DNA of 16,416 nucleotides from an uncultured Ruminococcus sp. (GTDB taxonomy: Bacteria; Bacillota; Clostridia; Oscillospirales; CAG-382), in the NCBI GenBank assembly GCA_902783535.1, contig CACZRJ010000070.1:1-16416 (forward strand), given 5' to 3'. A program made the translations under genes and the position numbers. This document shows, in pieces, positions 7,858 through 15,355 of this stretch. The notes under the pieces are model-generated. The model was given only the letters and a program-made list of their open reading frames with translations, searched no databases and had not been told where the DNA came from. The number at the start of each line of letters is the position of its first letter. Within the stretch, counting starts at the first letter, position 1.

Positions 7858-8580
7858 ATGGGAGAAGAGCGGTTTTCAAGAACGGAAATGGTCCTCGGAG
7901 CGCAGGGGATGGAACGCCTGCGCAATGCGAGGATCGCTGTCTTCGGCATCGGCGGTGTCGGCGGGCACGCGGCGGAAGCGCTCGTCCGCTCCGGGCTGGG
8001 CGCCATCGACCTGATCGACCCCGATACAGTTGCCGAGTCAAACATCAACCGCCAGATTTTTGCGACCGGAAGAACGGTCGGCATGAAAAAGACGGACGCC
8101 GCGGCGGAAAGACTGCGGTTCATTTCTCCGGACTGCGTCATCAGAACGTTCCCCGTCCTGTACCTGCCGGAGACCGCGGAACAGTTCGATTTTTCGGAAT
8201 ACGACTTCGTCCTGGACGCCATCGACAACGTGACCGGAAAGATCAAAATCGCGGAATCGGCTTCTTCCGCCGGCATTCCCTGGATCTCCTGCATGGGAAC
8301 GGGAAACAAAACCGACCCGGGAAAACTTCGGGTCGGAGATATATATGAAACGAGTACGTGCCCGCTCGCGCGCGTCATGCGGCATGAACTTCGCAAACGC
8401 GGCATTCAGAGCATGCGCGTCGTATATTCGGAAGAAAAGCCGGTCGTCCCGGCCGAACGGAAACTGACCGGAAGCGGGAAGCCGATCCCCGGATCCGTTT
8501 CCTTTGTTCCTTCGGTCGCCGGATTGATGATGGCTGCCGAAGCGGTTCGGACGCTTTGCGGACTGAAAGACCGCAATTGA
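7858..8580 (+). CDS. tcdA: tRNA threonylcarbamoyladenosine dehydratase
   Basis: The 240-residue protein is an E1-like ThiF/HesA/MoeB-fold enzyme of the TcdA (CsdL) group. These use ATP to cyclise the t6A side chain at position 37 of ANN-decoding tRNAs, giving ct6A. Evidence seen: the nucleotide loop FGIGGVGG at 29-36, DLIDPDTVAESNINRQ at 51-66 (the E1 adenylation motif with Asn62 and Arg65), DAIDNV further on, and the TcdA-style segment STCPLARVMRHELRKRGI. ThiF and MoeB are related alternatives, but the short length, lack of CxxC zinc pairs and the PLARV segment favour TcdA. AAGGGGAAG precedes the ATG. It has its own promoter, and its stop lies 3 bases from the stop of the convergent antiporter gene. 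Confidence 0.9.
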   Translation: MGEERFSRTEMVLGAQGMERLRNARIAVFGIGGVGGHAAEALVRSGLGAIDLIDPDTVAESNINRQIFATGRTVGMKKTDAAAERLRFISPDCVIRTFPVLYLPETAEQFDFSEYDFVLDAIDNVTGKIKIAESASSAGIPWISCMGTGNKTDPGKLRVGDIYETSTCPLARVMRHELRKRGIQSMRVVYSEEKPVVPAERKLTGSGKPIPGSVSFVPSVAGLMMAAEAVRTLCGLKDRN

Positions 8581-8583
8581 CGG

Positions 8584-9618
8584 TCAGAAGGCGAACTGAT
8601 AAACGCAGAAGCCGGCGTACAGAAGCAGAAGCAGGACGCCCTGCCAGCGGTAGACCTTTCCCTTGATCAGCGGCGGTACGGTCAGGATCAGCATGCAGAT
8701 GAGCATCAGCGGGATCTCGATGAGCTGCGAGGAGGGCCTTCCCATGATGGTCTTCGCCTCCTGTGCGGTCGCTTCGGAAATGTTGAACGGGGAGATGGCG
8801 ACGGCAGCGCCCGAAACAAGGACGAGGTTGAACAGGTTGGCGCCGATGATGTTGCCGAGCGAGAGCGAACCGTGCCCTTTGACGAGCGAGATCACGGCGG
8901 TGACCAGCTCCGGAAGGGATGTGCCGAGCGCGATCAGCGTGATGGCGATAACCGTTTCCGGAACGCCCATCGCGAGTGCGATCTGTTTCCCGTAGTTCAC
9001 AAGCAGATATGCGCCGACGGCAATGGCCGCCGCGCCGATGATCAGAAGCAGAATGTCTTTCCAGAGCTTGCCCCCGGGCTGGCTCTTTTCGTTTGCTTCC
9101 TCCGGACCGTCCTCCACCGGCGCGTCTTCGGGCAATTCCCCGACCGGTGTCGCGGAAGCGCTTTTCCTGACGGCGCTCCGGACGGAGACGGCCATATACA
9201 GGACGAACATGGCTAAGAGAACGATCCCGACCCAGCGGGTGAAGTCGGCAAAATATGAGATCACGACATAGAACACAGCCGCCGCAAAGAAGAATGCGAC
9301 GGGCGTCCGGAACGTGCTCCGGTCGACGCGGACGGGACGGATGGCGATGGTCAGCGCGGCGATCAGCGCCGCATTGCACAGGATCGAACCGATCGCGTTG
9401 CCGTAGGCGGTCGCGCTCTGTCCCCGGAATGCGGACAGCGAAGAGACCATGACCTCGGGGAGCGTCGTCCCGATAGAGACGATGGTCGCGCCGATCAGGA
9501 TCTCCGGAAGACGCAGCCTGTGCGCGATGTTGACGGAACCGTCGACGAACCAGTCTCCGCCTTTGATCAGCAGAGCGAGTCCCAGAGCGAAAAGAAGAAC
9601 AGCGATGAATGTTTCCAT
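8584..9618 (-). CDS. calcium/sodium antiporter of the CaCA (YrbG-like) family
   Basis: This 344-residue membrane protein has two inverted halves of about five hydrophobic segments each. Each half carries the alpha-repeat of cation/Ca2+ exchangers: GATIVSIGTTLPEVMVSS at 43-60 (Glu55) with GNAIGS at 73-78, and IALGTSLPELVTA at 229-241 (Glu237) with GNIIGAN at 255-261. The two glutamates are the expected ion ligands. A hydrophilic, acidic loop (about 148-184) joins the halves, as in the family. It probably exchanges Ca2+ or another divalent ion against Na+ or H+. The ATG lies 3 bases beyond the mntP stop and has only a weak ribosome site, so translation likely depends on termination of mntP. The gene ends 3 bases from tcdA without an evident terminator. 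Confidence 0.9.
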   Translation of the reverse strand: METFIAVLLFALGLALLIKGGDWFVDGSVNIAHRLRLPEILIGATIVSIGTTLPEVMVSSLSAFRGQSATAYGNAIGSILCNAALIAALTIAIRPVRVDRSTFRTPVAFFFAAAVFYVVISYFADFTRWVGIVLLAMFVLYMAVSVRSAVRKSASATPVGELPEDAPVEDGPEEANEKSQPGGKLWKDILLLIIGAAAIAVGAYLLVNYGKQIALAMGVPETVIAITLIALGTSLPELVTAVISLVKGHGSLSLGNIIGANLFNLVLVSGAAVAISPFNISEATAQEAKTIMGRPSSQLIEIPLMLICMLILTVPPLIKGKVYRWQGVLLLLLYAGFCVYQFAF

Positions 9619-9621
9619 AAG

Positions 9622-10212
9622 TCAGACACCGAAGAAAAAGTTTTTGACGAAGATCTCGATCCCGATCGCGATCAGGATGACGCCGCCGAGAATATGCGCT
9701 TTCCCGCGCAGCTTCGCGCCGGCGGCCTTCCCGACACTGACCGCGCCGAGGCAGAGGCCGAACGTCACGATTCCGATGATCGCGGCTTCCGTCAGAGCCT
9801 GGTACCACGGAAGCATATCGATGGTAAAGCCGACGGACAAAGCATCGATGGATGTCGCGAGGCCTTCCAGCAGAAGGATCCTGACGGACAGGCGGCCCTG
9901 CGGCGCGTCCTCCTCTTTGTGCTTCAGTCCCTCATAGATCATTTTTCCGCCGAGGAAGCACAGCAGCGCCAGCGCGATCCAGGGCGTCCATTTTTGAAAG
10001 GCGGAAAACTGTTCGGCGACAAAGCGTACGGCTGCCCATCCGATGAGCGGCATGGCCAGCTGGAATGCGCCGAAGGTTCCGGCAGCCGCAAAAACAGACG
10101 GCCGTCCGATGTTCCGGTTGCTCATCCCGAAGGCGAGAGAGACGGAAACGGCGTCCATGGCAAGCGCGATGCCGAAAAGGAAGCTGTTCAGAAAAAAATC
10201 AAAACCCCACAT
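9622..10212 (-). CDS. mntP: putative manganese efflux pump MntP
   Basis: The 196-residue product is an MntP (DUF204) membrane exporter with about six hydrophobic segments in two related halves. Asp20 in ALAMDAVSVSLAFG and Asp123 in LATSIDALSVGF are the paired charged residues expected for Mn2+ transport in this family. The length matches E. coli MntP closely (about 190 residues). The open frame extends upstream to 10521, but the start is put at 10212. TCTCCC on the plus strand (GGGAGA on the coding strand, 10219-10224) gives a ribosome site, the promoter lies at 10285-10313, and the extra upstream residues are low-complexity shadow of the opposite strand. It is first in a two-gene unit with the CaCA antiporter, suggesting joint divalent cation export. 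Confidence 0.92.
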   Translation of the reverse strand: MWGFDFFLNSFLFGIALAMDAVSVSLAFGMSNRNIGRPSVFAAAGTFGAFQLAMPLIGWAAVRFVAEQFSAFQKWTPWIALALLCFLGGKMIYEGLKHKEEDAPQGRLSVRILLLEGLATSIDALSVGFTIDMLPWYQALTEAAIIGIVTFGLCLGAVSVGKAAGAKLRGKAHILGGVILIAIGIEIFVKNFFFGV

Positions 10213-10284
10213 GGTTGGTCTCCCGGATAGAACGGGCGGTGCGCCTGCGTCCGTTGAATCGTTCGTCTGCCGAAGCACAGCGGA

Positions 10285-10313
10285 AGTATAGCACGTGCAC
10301 GAGGCCTTGTCAA
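10285..10313 (-). promoter_or_regulatory. mntP promoter with overlapping dyad
   Basis: On the minus strand a perfect TTGACA (10308-10313) is followed after 17 bases by TATACT (10285-10290). The -35 lies inside a perfect 13-base dyad, GCCTTG-T-CAAGGC (10304-10316). The spacer holds the palindrome GCACGTGC (10291-10298). The leader to the ATG is about 65 bases and shows no yybP-ykoY motif. Confidence 0.88.
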
Positions 10314-10353
10314 GGCGGAGGGCGGACTGCGTCAGTTTCTCGCGGAATTCCTC

Positions 10354-10382
10354 TTGCATACCGAACCGCAAGGTGGTATACT
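10354..10382 (+). promoter_or_regulatory. promoter of the deo/nucleoside operon
   Basis: TTGCAT (10354-10359), a 17-base spacer and TATACT (10377-10382) lie 32 bases before the deoC start. The -35 is weak, suggesting activation or regulated use. An imperfect inverted repeat, ATACC (10358-10362) against GGTAT (10375-10379) with an inner ACC/GGT pair, covers the spacer. Confidence 0.7.
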
Positions 10383-10414
10383 GAAGAAAAAGAATGTGCT
10401 GAAAGAGGTTTATC

Positions 10415-11086
10415 ATGGCAGTCAAGTTCGGCATTCGTGAGATTCTTGCGCATTGCGACCATACACTGCTTGCGCAGCAGGCGACCTGGGAGGACATCAG
10501 ACAGCTGTGTGACGACGGCATTGCCTATCATACGGCGTCGGTCTGTATTCCTCCGTTTTTTGTGAAACAGGCGAAGGAATACGTAGGAGACCGGCTGAAA
10601 ATCTGCACCGTCATCGGATTCCCGAACGGCTATCAGACGACGATGACAAAGCTGGTCGAAACGCAGGAGGCGCTGGAGAACGGCGCGGACGAGATCGACA
10701 TGGTCATCCGTGTCGGCGCCCTGAAAGAGGGAAAGGACAAGGAGATTCTCGAAGAGATCCGTCTGCTGAAAGCCGCCTGCGGACCGGACCGGATTTTGAA
10801 GGTGATCATCGAGACATGCCTTCTGACGGATGAGGAAAAGATCCGGATGTGCGGCATCGTGACCGAAGCCGGAGCGGACTACATCAAGACGTCCACGGGC
10901 TTCTCCAAGGCCGGGGCGACGTTCGACGACGTCAAACTGATGGTCGAGCACGTCGGCAAGGGCGTGAAGGTCAAGGCCGCGGGCGGGATCCAGACGCTGG
11001 AAGACGCGGAAACGTTTCTGAGGCTGGGCGCAAGCCGGCTCGGAACGAGCAGAATCGTGAAAATCGCAAAAAGCATGCCGGAATAA
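10415..11086 (+). CDS. deoC: deoxyribose-phosphate aldolase
   Basis: The 223-residue enzyme cleaves 2-deoxyribose-5-phosphate to acetaldehyde and glyceraldehyde-3-phosphate in the cytosol, the last step of deoxynucleoside breakdown. It is of the short (about 220-residue) DeoC type. Catalytic residues seen: Asp95 in EIDMVIRVG, the Schiff-base Lys158 in DYIKTSTGF, and Lys187 in VKVKAAGGI. The N-terminal HCDHTLL motif is also typical. GAAAGAGG (10401-10408) precedes the ATG. It is the first gene of the nucleoside operon, with its promoter at 10354-10382, and deoD starts 13 bases after its stop. No repressor gene lies next to it, unlike in Bacillus, where deoR precedes deoC. Confidence 0.96.
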   Translation: MAVKFGIREILAHCDHTLLAQQATWEDIRQLCDDGIAYHTASVCIPPFFVKQAKEYVGDRLKICTVIGFPNGYQTTMTKLVETQEALENGADEIDMVIRVGALKEGKDKEILEEIRLLKAACGPDRILKVIIETCLLTDEEKIRMCGIVTEAGADYIKTSTGFSKAGATFDDVKLMVEHVGKGVKVKAAGGIQTLEDAETFLRLGASRLGTSRIVKIAKSMPE

Positions 11087-11099
11087 GGAGGATATCAAT

Positions 11100-11804
11100 A
11101 TGGCTACACCGCATATCGCCGCCGAAAAAGGCGCATTCGCAAAAACCGTTCTGATGCCCGGAGATCCGCTCCGCTCGGAATTCATCGCCAAGACATTTCT
11201 GGAGAATCCGGTACTTGTCAACGACGTCCGCGGCGTTCACGGATATACCGGAACATACAAGGGAAAAACCGTTTCAGTCATGGCATCCGGCATGGGACAG
11301 CCGTCCATCGGCATTTACTCCTACGAACTGTACTCTTTCTTTGACGTTGAAAACATCATCCGGGTCGGGTCCTGCGGGAGTTTTCACGAGTCCATCCATG
11401 TGCGCGACATCATTCTCGCGATGGGCGCGTGCACGAACGGAAACTACGCTTCTCAGTACCGTCTCCCCGGAACCTTCTGCCCGATCGCGGATTTCGGACT
11501 GCTGAAGAAAGCGGCTGAAGAATGCGAGCGGATCGGAGCGCGCTATTCCATCGGCAACATTTTCTCCTCCGACTCGTTCTACGACGACGCGGGCAGCGGC
11601 ATGGAATGGGCGAAGATGGGCGTTCTGGGGGTCGAAATGGAATCCGCCGCGCTCTACTGCAACGCCGCCCGGCTTGGGAAAAAAGCGCTCTGCATCTGCA
11701 CCGTCAGCGATTCGCTCATCCATCCGGAAGAAAACACGACTGCTGAAGAGCGCCAGAAATCGTTCACCCAAATGATGGAGATCGCGCTGAACATTGCCGA
11801 ATGA
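11100..11804 (+). CDS. deoD: purine-nucleoside phosphorylase, DeoD type
   Basis: The 234-residue enzyme phosphorolyses purine (deoxy)nucleosides to free base and (deoxy)ribose-1-phosphate. It is of the hexameric DeoD/PNP-II class. Seen: the phosphate-binding MPGDPLR at 19-25 and IIRVGSCGS at 86-94, the ribose-binding GVEMES at 177-182, and the catalytic Asp204 in TVSDSL, at the same number as in E. coli DeoD. The length fits exactly. GGAGG (11087-11091) lies directly after the deoC stop, so the two genes are probably translationally linked. The product ribose-1-phosphate is the substrate of the phosphopentomutase encoded 27 bases downstream. Confidence 0.96.
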   Translation: MATPHIAAEKGAFAKTVLMPGDPLRSEFIAKTFLENPVLVNDVRGVHGYTGTYKGKTVSVMASGMGQPSIGIYSYELYSFFDVENIIRVGSCGSFHESIHVRDIILAMGACTNGNYASQYRLPGTFCPIADFGLLKKAAEECERIGARYSIGNIFSSDSFYDDAGSGMEWAKMGVLGVEMESAALYCNAARLGKKALCICTVSDSLIHPEENTTAEERQKSFTQMMEIALNIAE

Positions 11805-11831
11805 TCCGAACGGAAGAATGGAGATAAAAAC

Positions 11832-13406
11832 ATGGATAACAAGAGAGTCTTTCTGATCGTTCTGGACAGCATGGGGATCGGCGAACTGCCGGACGCCTGC
11901 AGATGGAACGATGAAGGGAGCAATACGCTGGGAGCGATCCGGAACCATCCTGCGTTCGACTGCCCGAACCTGAAACAGATGGGACTGTTCAATATCGAAG
12001 GCGTCGGAGGCGGCGTTCCGTCACCGTCCGGTTCGTACGCGAGACTGGTCGAAAAATCGCTCGGAAAAGACACGACCATCGGGCACTGGGAGATTGCGGG
12101 ACTCGTGTCCGAGCGTCCGCTGCCGACCTATCCCGAGGGATTTCCGGAGGAAGTGATTTCCGAATTCGAGTCCAGGACCGGCCGGAAAACGCTCTGCAAC
12201 CGCCCGTATTCGGGCACTGACGTCATCAGAGACTACGGAAAAGAGCATCTGGAGACCGGCGCGCTGATCGTTTACACGTCCGCCGACAGCGTTTTCCAGA
12301 TCGCCGCGCACGAGGATCTTGTCCCCGTGCCGGAACTCTACCGGTATTGCGAGATCGCCCGTGAGATCCTTCAGGGCAAGCACGGCGTCGGCCGCGTCAT
12401 CGCACGTCCGTTCACCGGGGAATGGCCTTTCACGAGGACCGCGAACAGGCATGATTATTCTTTGCTTCCGCCCGGCGAAACCATGCTCGACAGGCTGTCA
12501 TCCAACGGATTCGACATGATCTCCGTCGGAAAGATCGAAGACATTTTCGCGGAGCGCGGCGTCACGGAAGGGCACCGGATCACCGGCAACAGAGACGGCA
12601 TGGAAAAGACGATCGCGATCGCGGACAGGGACTTCAACGGGCTCTGCTTCGTGAACCTGGTCGATTTCGATATGAAATACGGTCACCGCAACGATGTCGA
12701 GGGCTATGCGCGCGCCATGACGGAATTCGATTCGCAGCTGGGAGAACTGCTTCCGAAACTGCGTGAAAACGATCTTCTGATGATCACAGCGGACCACGGG
12801 TGCGACCCGTCGACGCCGTCGACGGACCATTCCAGAGAGCACGTTCCGTTCCTGGTTTTCGGAAAACGCGCGAGACGCGGGGTCGATATGAAAACGCGTC
12901 CGTCCTTTGCGGACATCTCCGCGACGGTACTCGCTTATTTCGGACTCCCGCAGGGCGAGACGTCCGGAAACAGCATGCTGGATGAATTCCTGATCCCGGA
13001 CGACGGAAAGTTGATGCGGATGGCGGAAGACGCCAGAAAAATGTCGTACTGTCCGTATTCCGGATTCTCCGTCGGAGCGGCCCTGCTCACGGAAGACGGG
13101 GAAGTCTTTACCGGATGCAACATTGAGAGCGCGACATTTACCCCGACTGTGTGCGCCGAACGCACGGCGTTGTTCAAAGCCGTCAGCGAAGGGAAGCGGT
13201 CCTTCTCGAAGATCGCCATTTCCGGCGGAAAAGCCGGAGAAGAGGGGCAGTTCTGCGCACCATGCGGCGTCTGCAGGCAGATGCTTTCCGAATTCTGCGG
13301 ACCTGAGTTTCAGGTTCTGCTCGGAACGGGATCGGACTTCAAGTCATATCCGCTCGGAGAACTGCTGCCGCATTTTTTCCAAAAAGACCAGCTGAATCAA
13401 GGCTGA
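11832..13406 (+). CDS. deoB: phosphopentomutase-cytidine deaminase fusion (DeoB::Cdd)
   Basis: This single 524-residue frame joins two enzymes normally made separately. Residues 1-390 are phosphopentomutase, interconverting (deoxy)ribose 1- and 5-phosphate. The phosphorylated threonine maps to Thr81 in GKDTTIGHWE and the two-manganese ligands to Asp12, Asp280, His285, Asp321, His322 and His333. Residues about 393-524 are a complete cytidine deaminase (cytidine to uridine plus ammonia): YCPYSGFSVGAALL near the start, Cys441 and Glu443 in TVCAERTA, and the zinc pair Cys478/Cys481 in PCGVC. The DeoB part ends at its usual SGNSMLDEF end and the deaminase follows with hardly any linker. An internal ATG at 13020, 9 bases after GGAAAG, might also yield free deaminase. 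The gene lies between deoD and pdp, whose products it links. Confidence 0.95.
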   Translation: MDNKRVFLIVLDSMGIGELPDACRWNDEGSNTLGAIRNHPAFDCPNLKQMGLFNIEGVGGGVPSPSGSYARLVEKSLGKDTTIGHWEIAGLVSERPLPTYPEGFPEEVISEFESRTGRKTLCNRPYSGTDVIRDYGKEHLETGALIVYTSADSVFQIAAHEDLVPVPELYRYCEIAREILQGKHGVGRVIARPFTGEWPFTRTANRHDYSLLPPGETMLDRLSSNGFDMISVGKIEDIFAERGVTEGHRITGNRDGMEKTIAIADRDFNGLCFVNLVDFDMKYGHRNDVEGYARAMTEFDSQLGELLPKLRENDLLMITADHGCDPSTPSTDHSREHVPFLVFGKRARRGVDMKTRPSFADISATVLAYFGLPQGETSGNSMLDEFLIPDDGKLMRMAEDARKMSYCPYSGFSVGAALLTEDGEVFTGCNIESATFTPTVCAERTALFKAVSEGKRSFSKIAISGGKAGEEGQFCAPCGVCRQMLSEFCGPEFQVLLGTGSDFKSYPLGELLPHFFQKDQLNQG

Positions 13407-13430
13407 TCGGCGCGGACGGAGGAAACGAAA

Positions 13431-14738
13431 ATGAGAATGTATGATCTGATCAGAAAAAAAAGAGACGGGCTGGAACTGTCCGGAGAAGAGATCCGGTGGT
13501 TCGTCGAGGAATATACCAAAGGAACGATCCCGGATTATCAGGCGTCGGCGCTCTGCATGGCGATCTATTTGCGCGGGATGACGATGGAGGAAACGACGGA
13601 ACTGACGTTCGCCATCCGCGACTCCGGGGAAAAGCTTCATTTCGATGGCATCAACGGCATTCGTGTGGACAAGCATTCGACGGGAGGCGTCGGAGACAAG
13701 ACCAGCCTGATCGTCGCGCCTCTGGTCGCGACGTTCGGCGTCAAAGTGGCGAAGATCAGCGGACGCGGGCTCGGTCACACCGGCGGTACGATCGACAAGC
13801 TGGAATCCATCAAGGGATTCCGTACGGACATTCCCGTCGAGGAAATGATCAAGATCGTCAACCGGTACGGGCTTGCAATCGTCGGCCAGAATGCCGAACT
13901 TGCGCCTGCCGACAAAAAGCTGTATGCGCTGCGCGACGTCACGGCGACCGTCGAAAGCATGCCTTTGATCGTCTCGAGCATCATGGGGAAGAAACTCGCC
14001 GCGGATGACGACTGCATCGTGCTCGACGTCAAGACCGGAAGCGGATCCTTCATGAAAACGCTGGACGAGAGCCGGCAGCTCGCGTCCATGATGGTGGAGA
14101 TCGGGAAACGCGCGGGCAAGAAGATGCTTGCGCTCATCACGGATATGGACCGCCCGCTCGGACTTGCCATCGGCAACGCGATGGAGGTCCAGGAGGCCAT
14201 TGAAACACTCAACGGGAACGGGCCGGAAGACCTGACGCAGATCTGCGTATGCCTTGCGTCGCACATGATCGCGCTTGCGGGATGCTGCGGCGGAGACTAC
14301 GCCTACTGCGAACGGCAGGTCTGGAGTCTGATCCGCTCCGGCGAAGCGATCCAGACCTTCGCGAACATGGTTCACGCGCAGGGCGGAGACGCGCTGTGGA
14401 TCCAGCATCCCGAATTCTTCCCGCGCGCGAAGCTGTCGAGGATCGTCCGTGCCGGAAAGACGGGATACATCACGGGTGTCAATACGGAAGGATACGGGAT
14501 GGCCAGCCTGCTGCTCGGCGCCGGGAGAAATACGAAAGAGGACCAGATCGATTATTCCGCCGGCATTCTGCTTCGTGCCAAAACCGGCGACTTCATCGAA
14601 GAAGGGGAGCCGCTCGCCTTCCTGTTCGCCGATCGGGAAGAGCGGCTGGAAGCGGCTGAAAAGACGTTCCTGGAAAGCACGTTCATCGGCGATCAGGCGC
14701 CCGAAAAGCGCCCGCTGATCCTGGATGTCATCCGGTAG
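13431..14738 (+). CDS. pdp: pyrimidine-nucleoside phosphorylase
   Basis: The 435-residue enzyme phosphorolyses uridine, deoxyuridine and thymidine to base and (deoxy)ribose-1-phosphate. Seen: KHSTGGVGDKTS at 81-92 (phosphate binding), the family signature SGRGLGHTGGTIDKLES at 110-126, and a C-terminal alpha/beta domain of the usual size. Lys108, just before the signature, is the residue known to mark broad-specificity PyNP (Met in E. coli thymidine phosphorylase), so uridine is probably also a substrate. GGAGG (13418-13422) lies 8 bases before the ATG at 13431. An ATG two codons on is possible. It follows the fusion gene by 24 bases. The upstream deaminase half supplies its uridine and deoxyuridine substrates. 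Confidence 0.95.
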   Translation: MRMYDLIRKKRDGLELSGEEIRWFVEEYTKGTIPDYQASALCMAIYLRGMTMEETTELTFAIRDSGEKLHFDGINGIRVDKHSTGGVGDKTSLIVAPLVATFGVKVAKISGRGLGHTGGTIDKLESIKGFRTDIPVEEMIKIVNRYGLAIVGQNAELAPADKKLYALRDVTATVESMPLIVSSIMGKKLAADDDCIVLDVKTGSGSFMKTLDESRQLASMMVEIGKRAGKKMLALITDMDRPLGLAIGNAMEVQEAIETLNGNGPEDLTQICVCLASHMIALAGCCGGDYAYCERQVWSLIRSGEAIQTFANMVHAQGGDALWIQHPEFFPRAKLSRIVRAGKTGYITGVNTEGYGMASLLLGAGRNTKEDQIDYSAGILLRAKTGDFIEEGEPLAFLFADREERLEAAEKTFLESTFIGDQAPEKRPLILDVIR

Positions 14739-14752
14739 GAGGGATCGTCTTC

Positions 14753-15355
14753 ATGGCAAAACTGTATTTCAAATACGGCGCAATGGGATGCTCCAAAACG
14801 GCACAGGCGCTCATTACGAAGTTCAATTATGAGGAACGTGGGATGCGCGTCCTCCTGCTGAAGCCGGCCATAGACACCCGCGACGGAGCGACAAAGGTGC
14901 GTTCCAGGATCGGACTCGAAGCGGATGCGCTGGCTGTTCCGGAGGATTGCGATCTGTACCGGCTGTATACGGATCAATACTCCGACCGGCAGGTCGTGAT
15001 CGTTGACGAGTGCCAGTTCCTGACGCCGGAACAGGTTGATCAGCTCGGAAAAATCGTCATCGACTACAACATGCCCGTGCTCTGCTTCGGGCTGGCGACG
15101 GATTTCCTGACACATCTGTTTCCCGGAAGCCGACGGCTTTTTGAGATCGCCGAGTCGATCTCGGAGATCAAGTCCGTCTGCCGCTGCGGCTCCAAGGCGA
15201 CCGTCAACGCGCGTCTGGACGGACAGGGGAATGTGGTTTTCGAAGGAAAGCAGGTCGTTTTAGGCGGAAACGACAGATATATGGCCATGTGCAGAAAATG
15301 CTGGCTGAAGCGGAAAGAGGAACAGGAAGCGGCGAAAGCGGAGGGATCGAAGTGA
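14753..15355 (+). CDS. tdk: thymidine kinase, TK1-like
   Basis: The 200-residue protein is a type II (TK1-like) thymidine kinase making dTMP from thymidine and ATP. It has the catalytic Glu86 in VDECQFLT, the TDF block after CFGLA (111-118), and a C-terminal zinc site with Cys143, Cys145, Cys180 and Cys183 (C-x-C spacing as in the E. coli enzyme). The P-loop at 9-16 reads GAMGCSKT: the Gly expected before Lys15 is Ser14, unlike E. coli (GK). The lasso loop is well conserved, so an active kinase is still likely. GGAGGG overlaps the pdp stop codon, 10 bases before the ATG. Its last codons overlap the udk start. It opposes pdp by capturing thymidine for DNA synthesis. Confidence 0.93.
   Translation: MAKLYFKYGAMGCSKTAQALITKFNYEERGMRVLLLKPAIDTRDGATKVRSRIGLEADALAVPEDCDLYRLYTDQYSDRQVVIVDECQFLTPEQVDQLGKIVIDYNMPVLCFGLATDFLTHLFPGSRRLFEIAESISEIKSVCRCGSKATVNARLDGQGNVVFEGKQVVLGGNDRYMAMCRKCWLKRKEEQEAAKAEGSK

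Noticed and set aside
10213..10284. yybP-ykoY manganese riboswitch before mntP
   Set aside because: The leader is only about 65 bases, and the conserved motifs of that riboswitch are not visible.
10213..10521. Longer N-terminus of mntP reaching 10521
   Set aside because: The extension crosses the mntP and deoC promoters and runs into deoC. The family begins with the hydrophobic segment after the ATG at 10212.
12069..12086. Loss of a conserved threonine in phosphopentomutase (DTTIGHWE instead of DTTTGHWE)
   Set aside because: By alignment with the Bacillus cereus enzyme from memory, the phosphorylated threonine is the one directly after Asp (Thr81 here), which is present. The changed position also varies or is not catalytic.
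13344..14408. A 354-codon open frame on the minus strand opposite pdp
   Set aside because: It is an antisense shadow of the well-conserved phosphorylase, with no domain and no plausible ribosome site.
15289..15351. ATG start of udk at 15289
   Set aside because: It would add 21 low-complexity residues encoded over the tdk tail. The GTG at 15352 has GGAGGG at the right distance and gives the standard Udk length.
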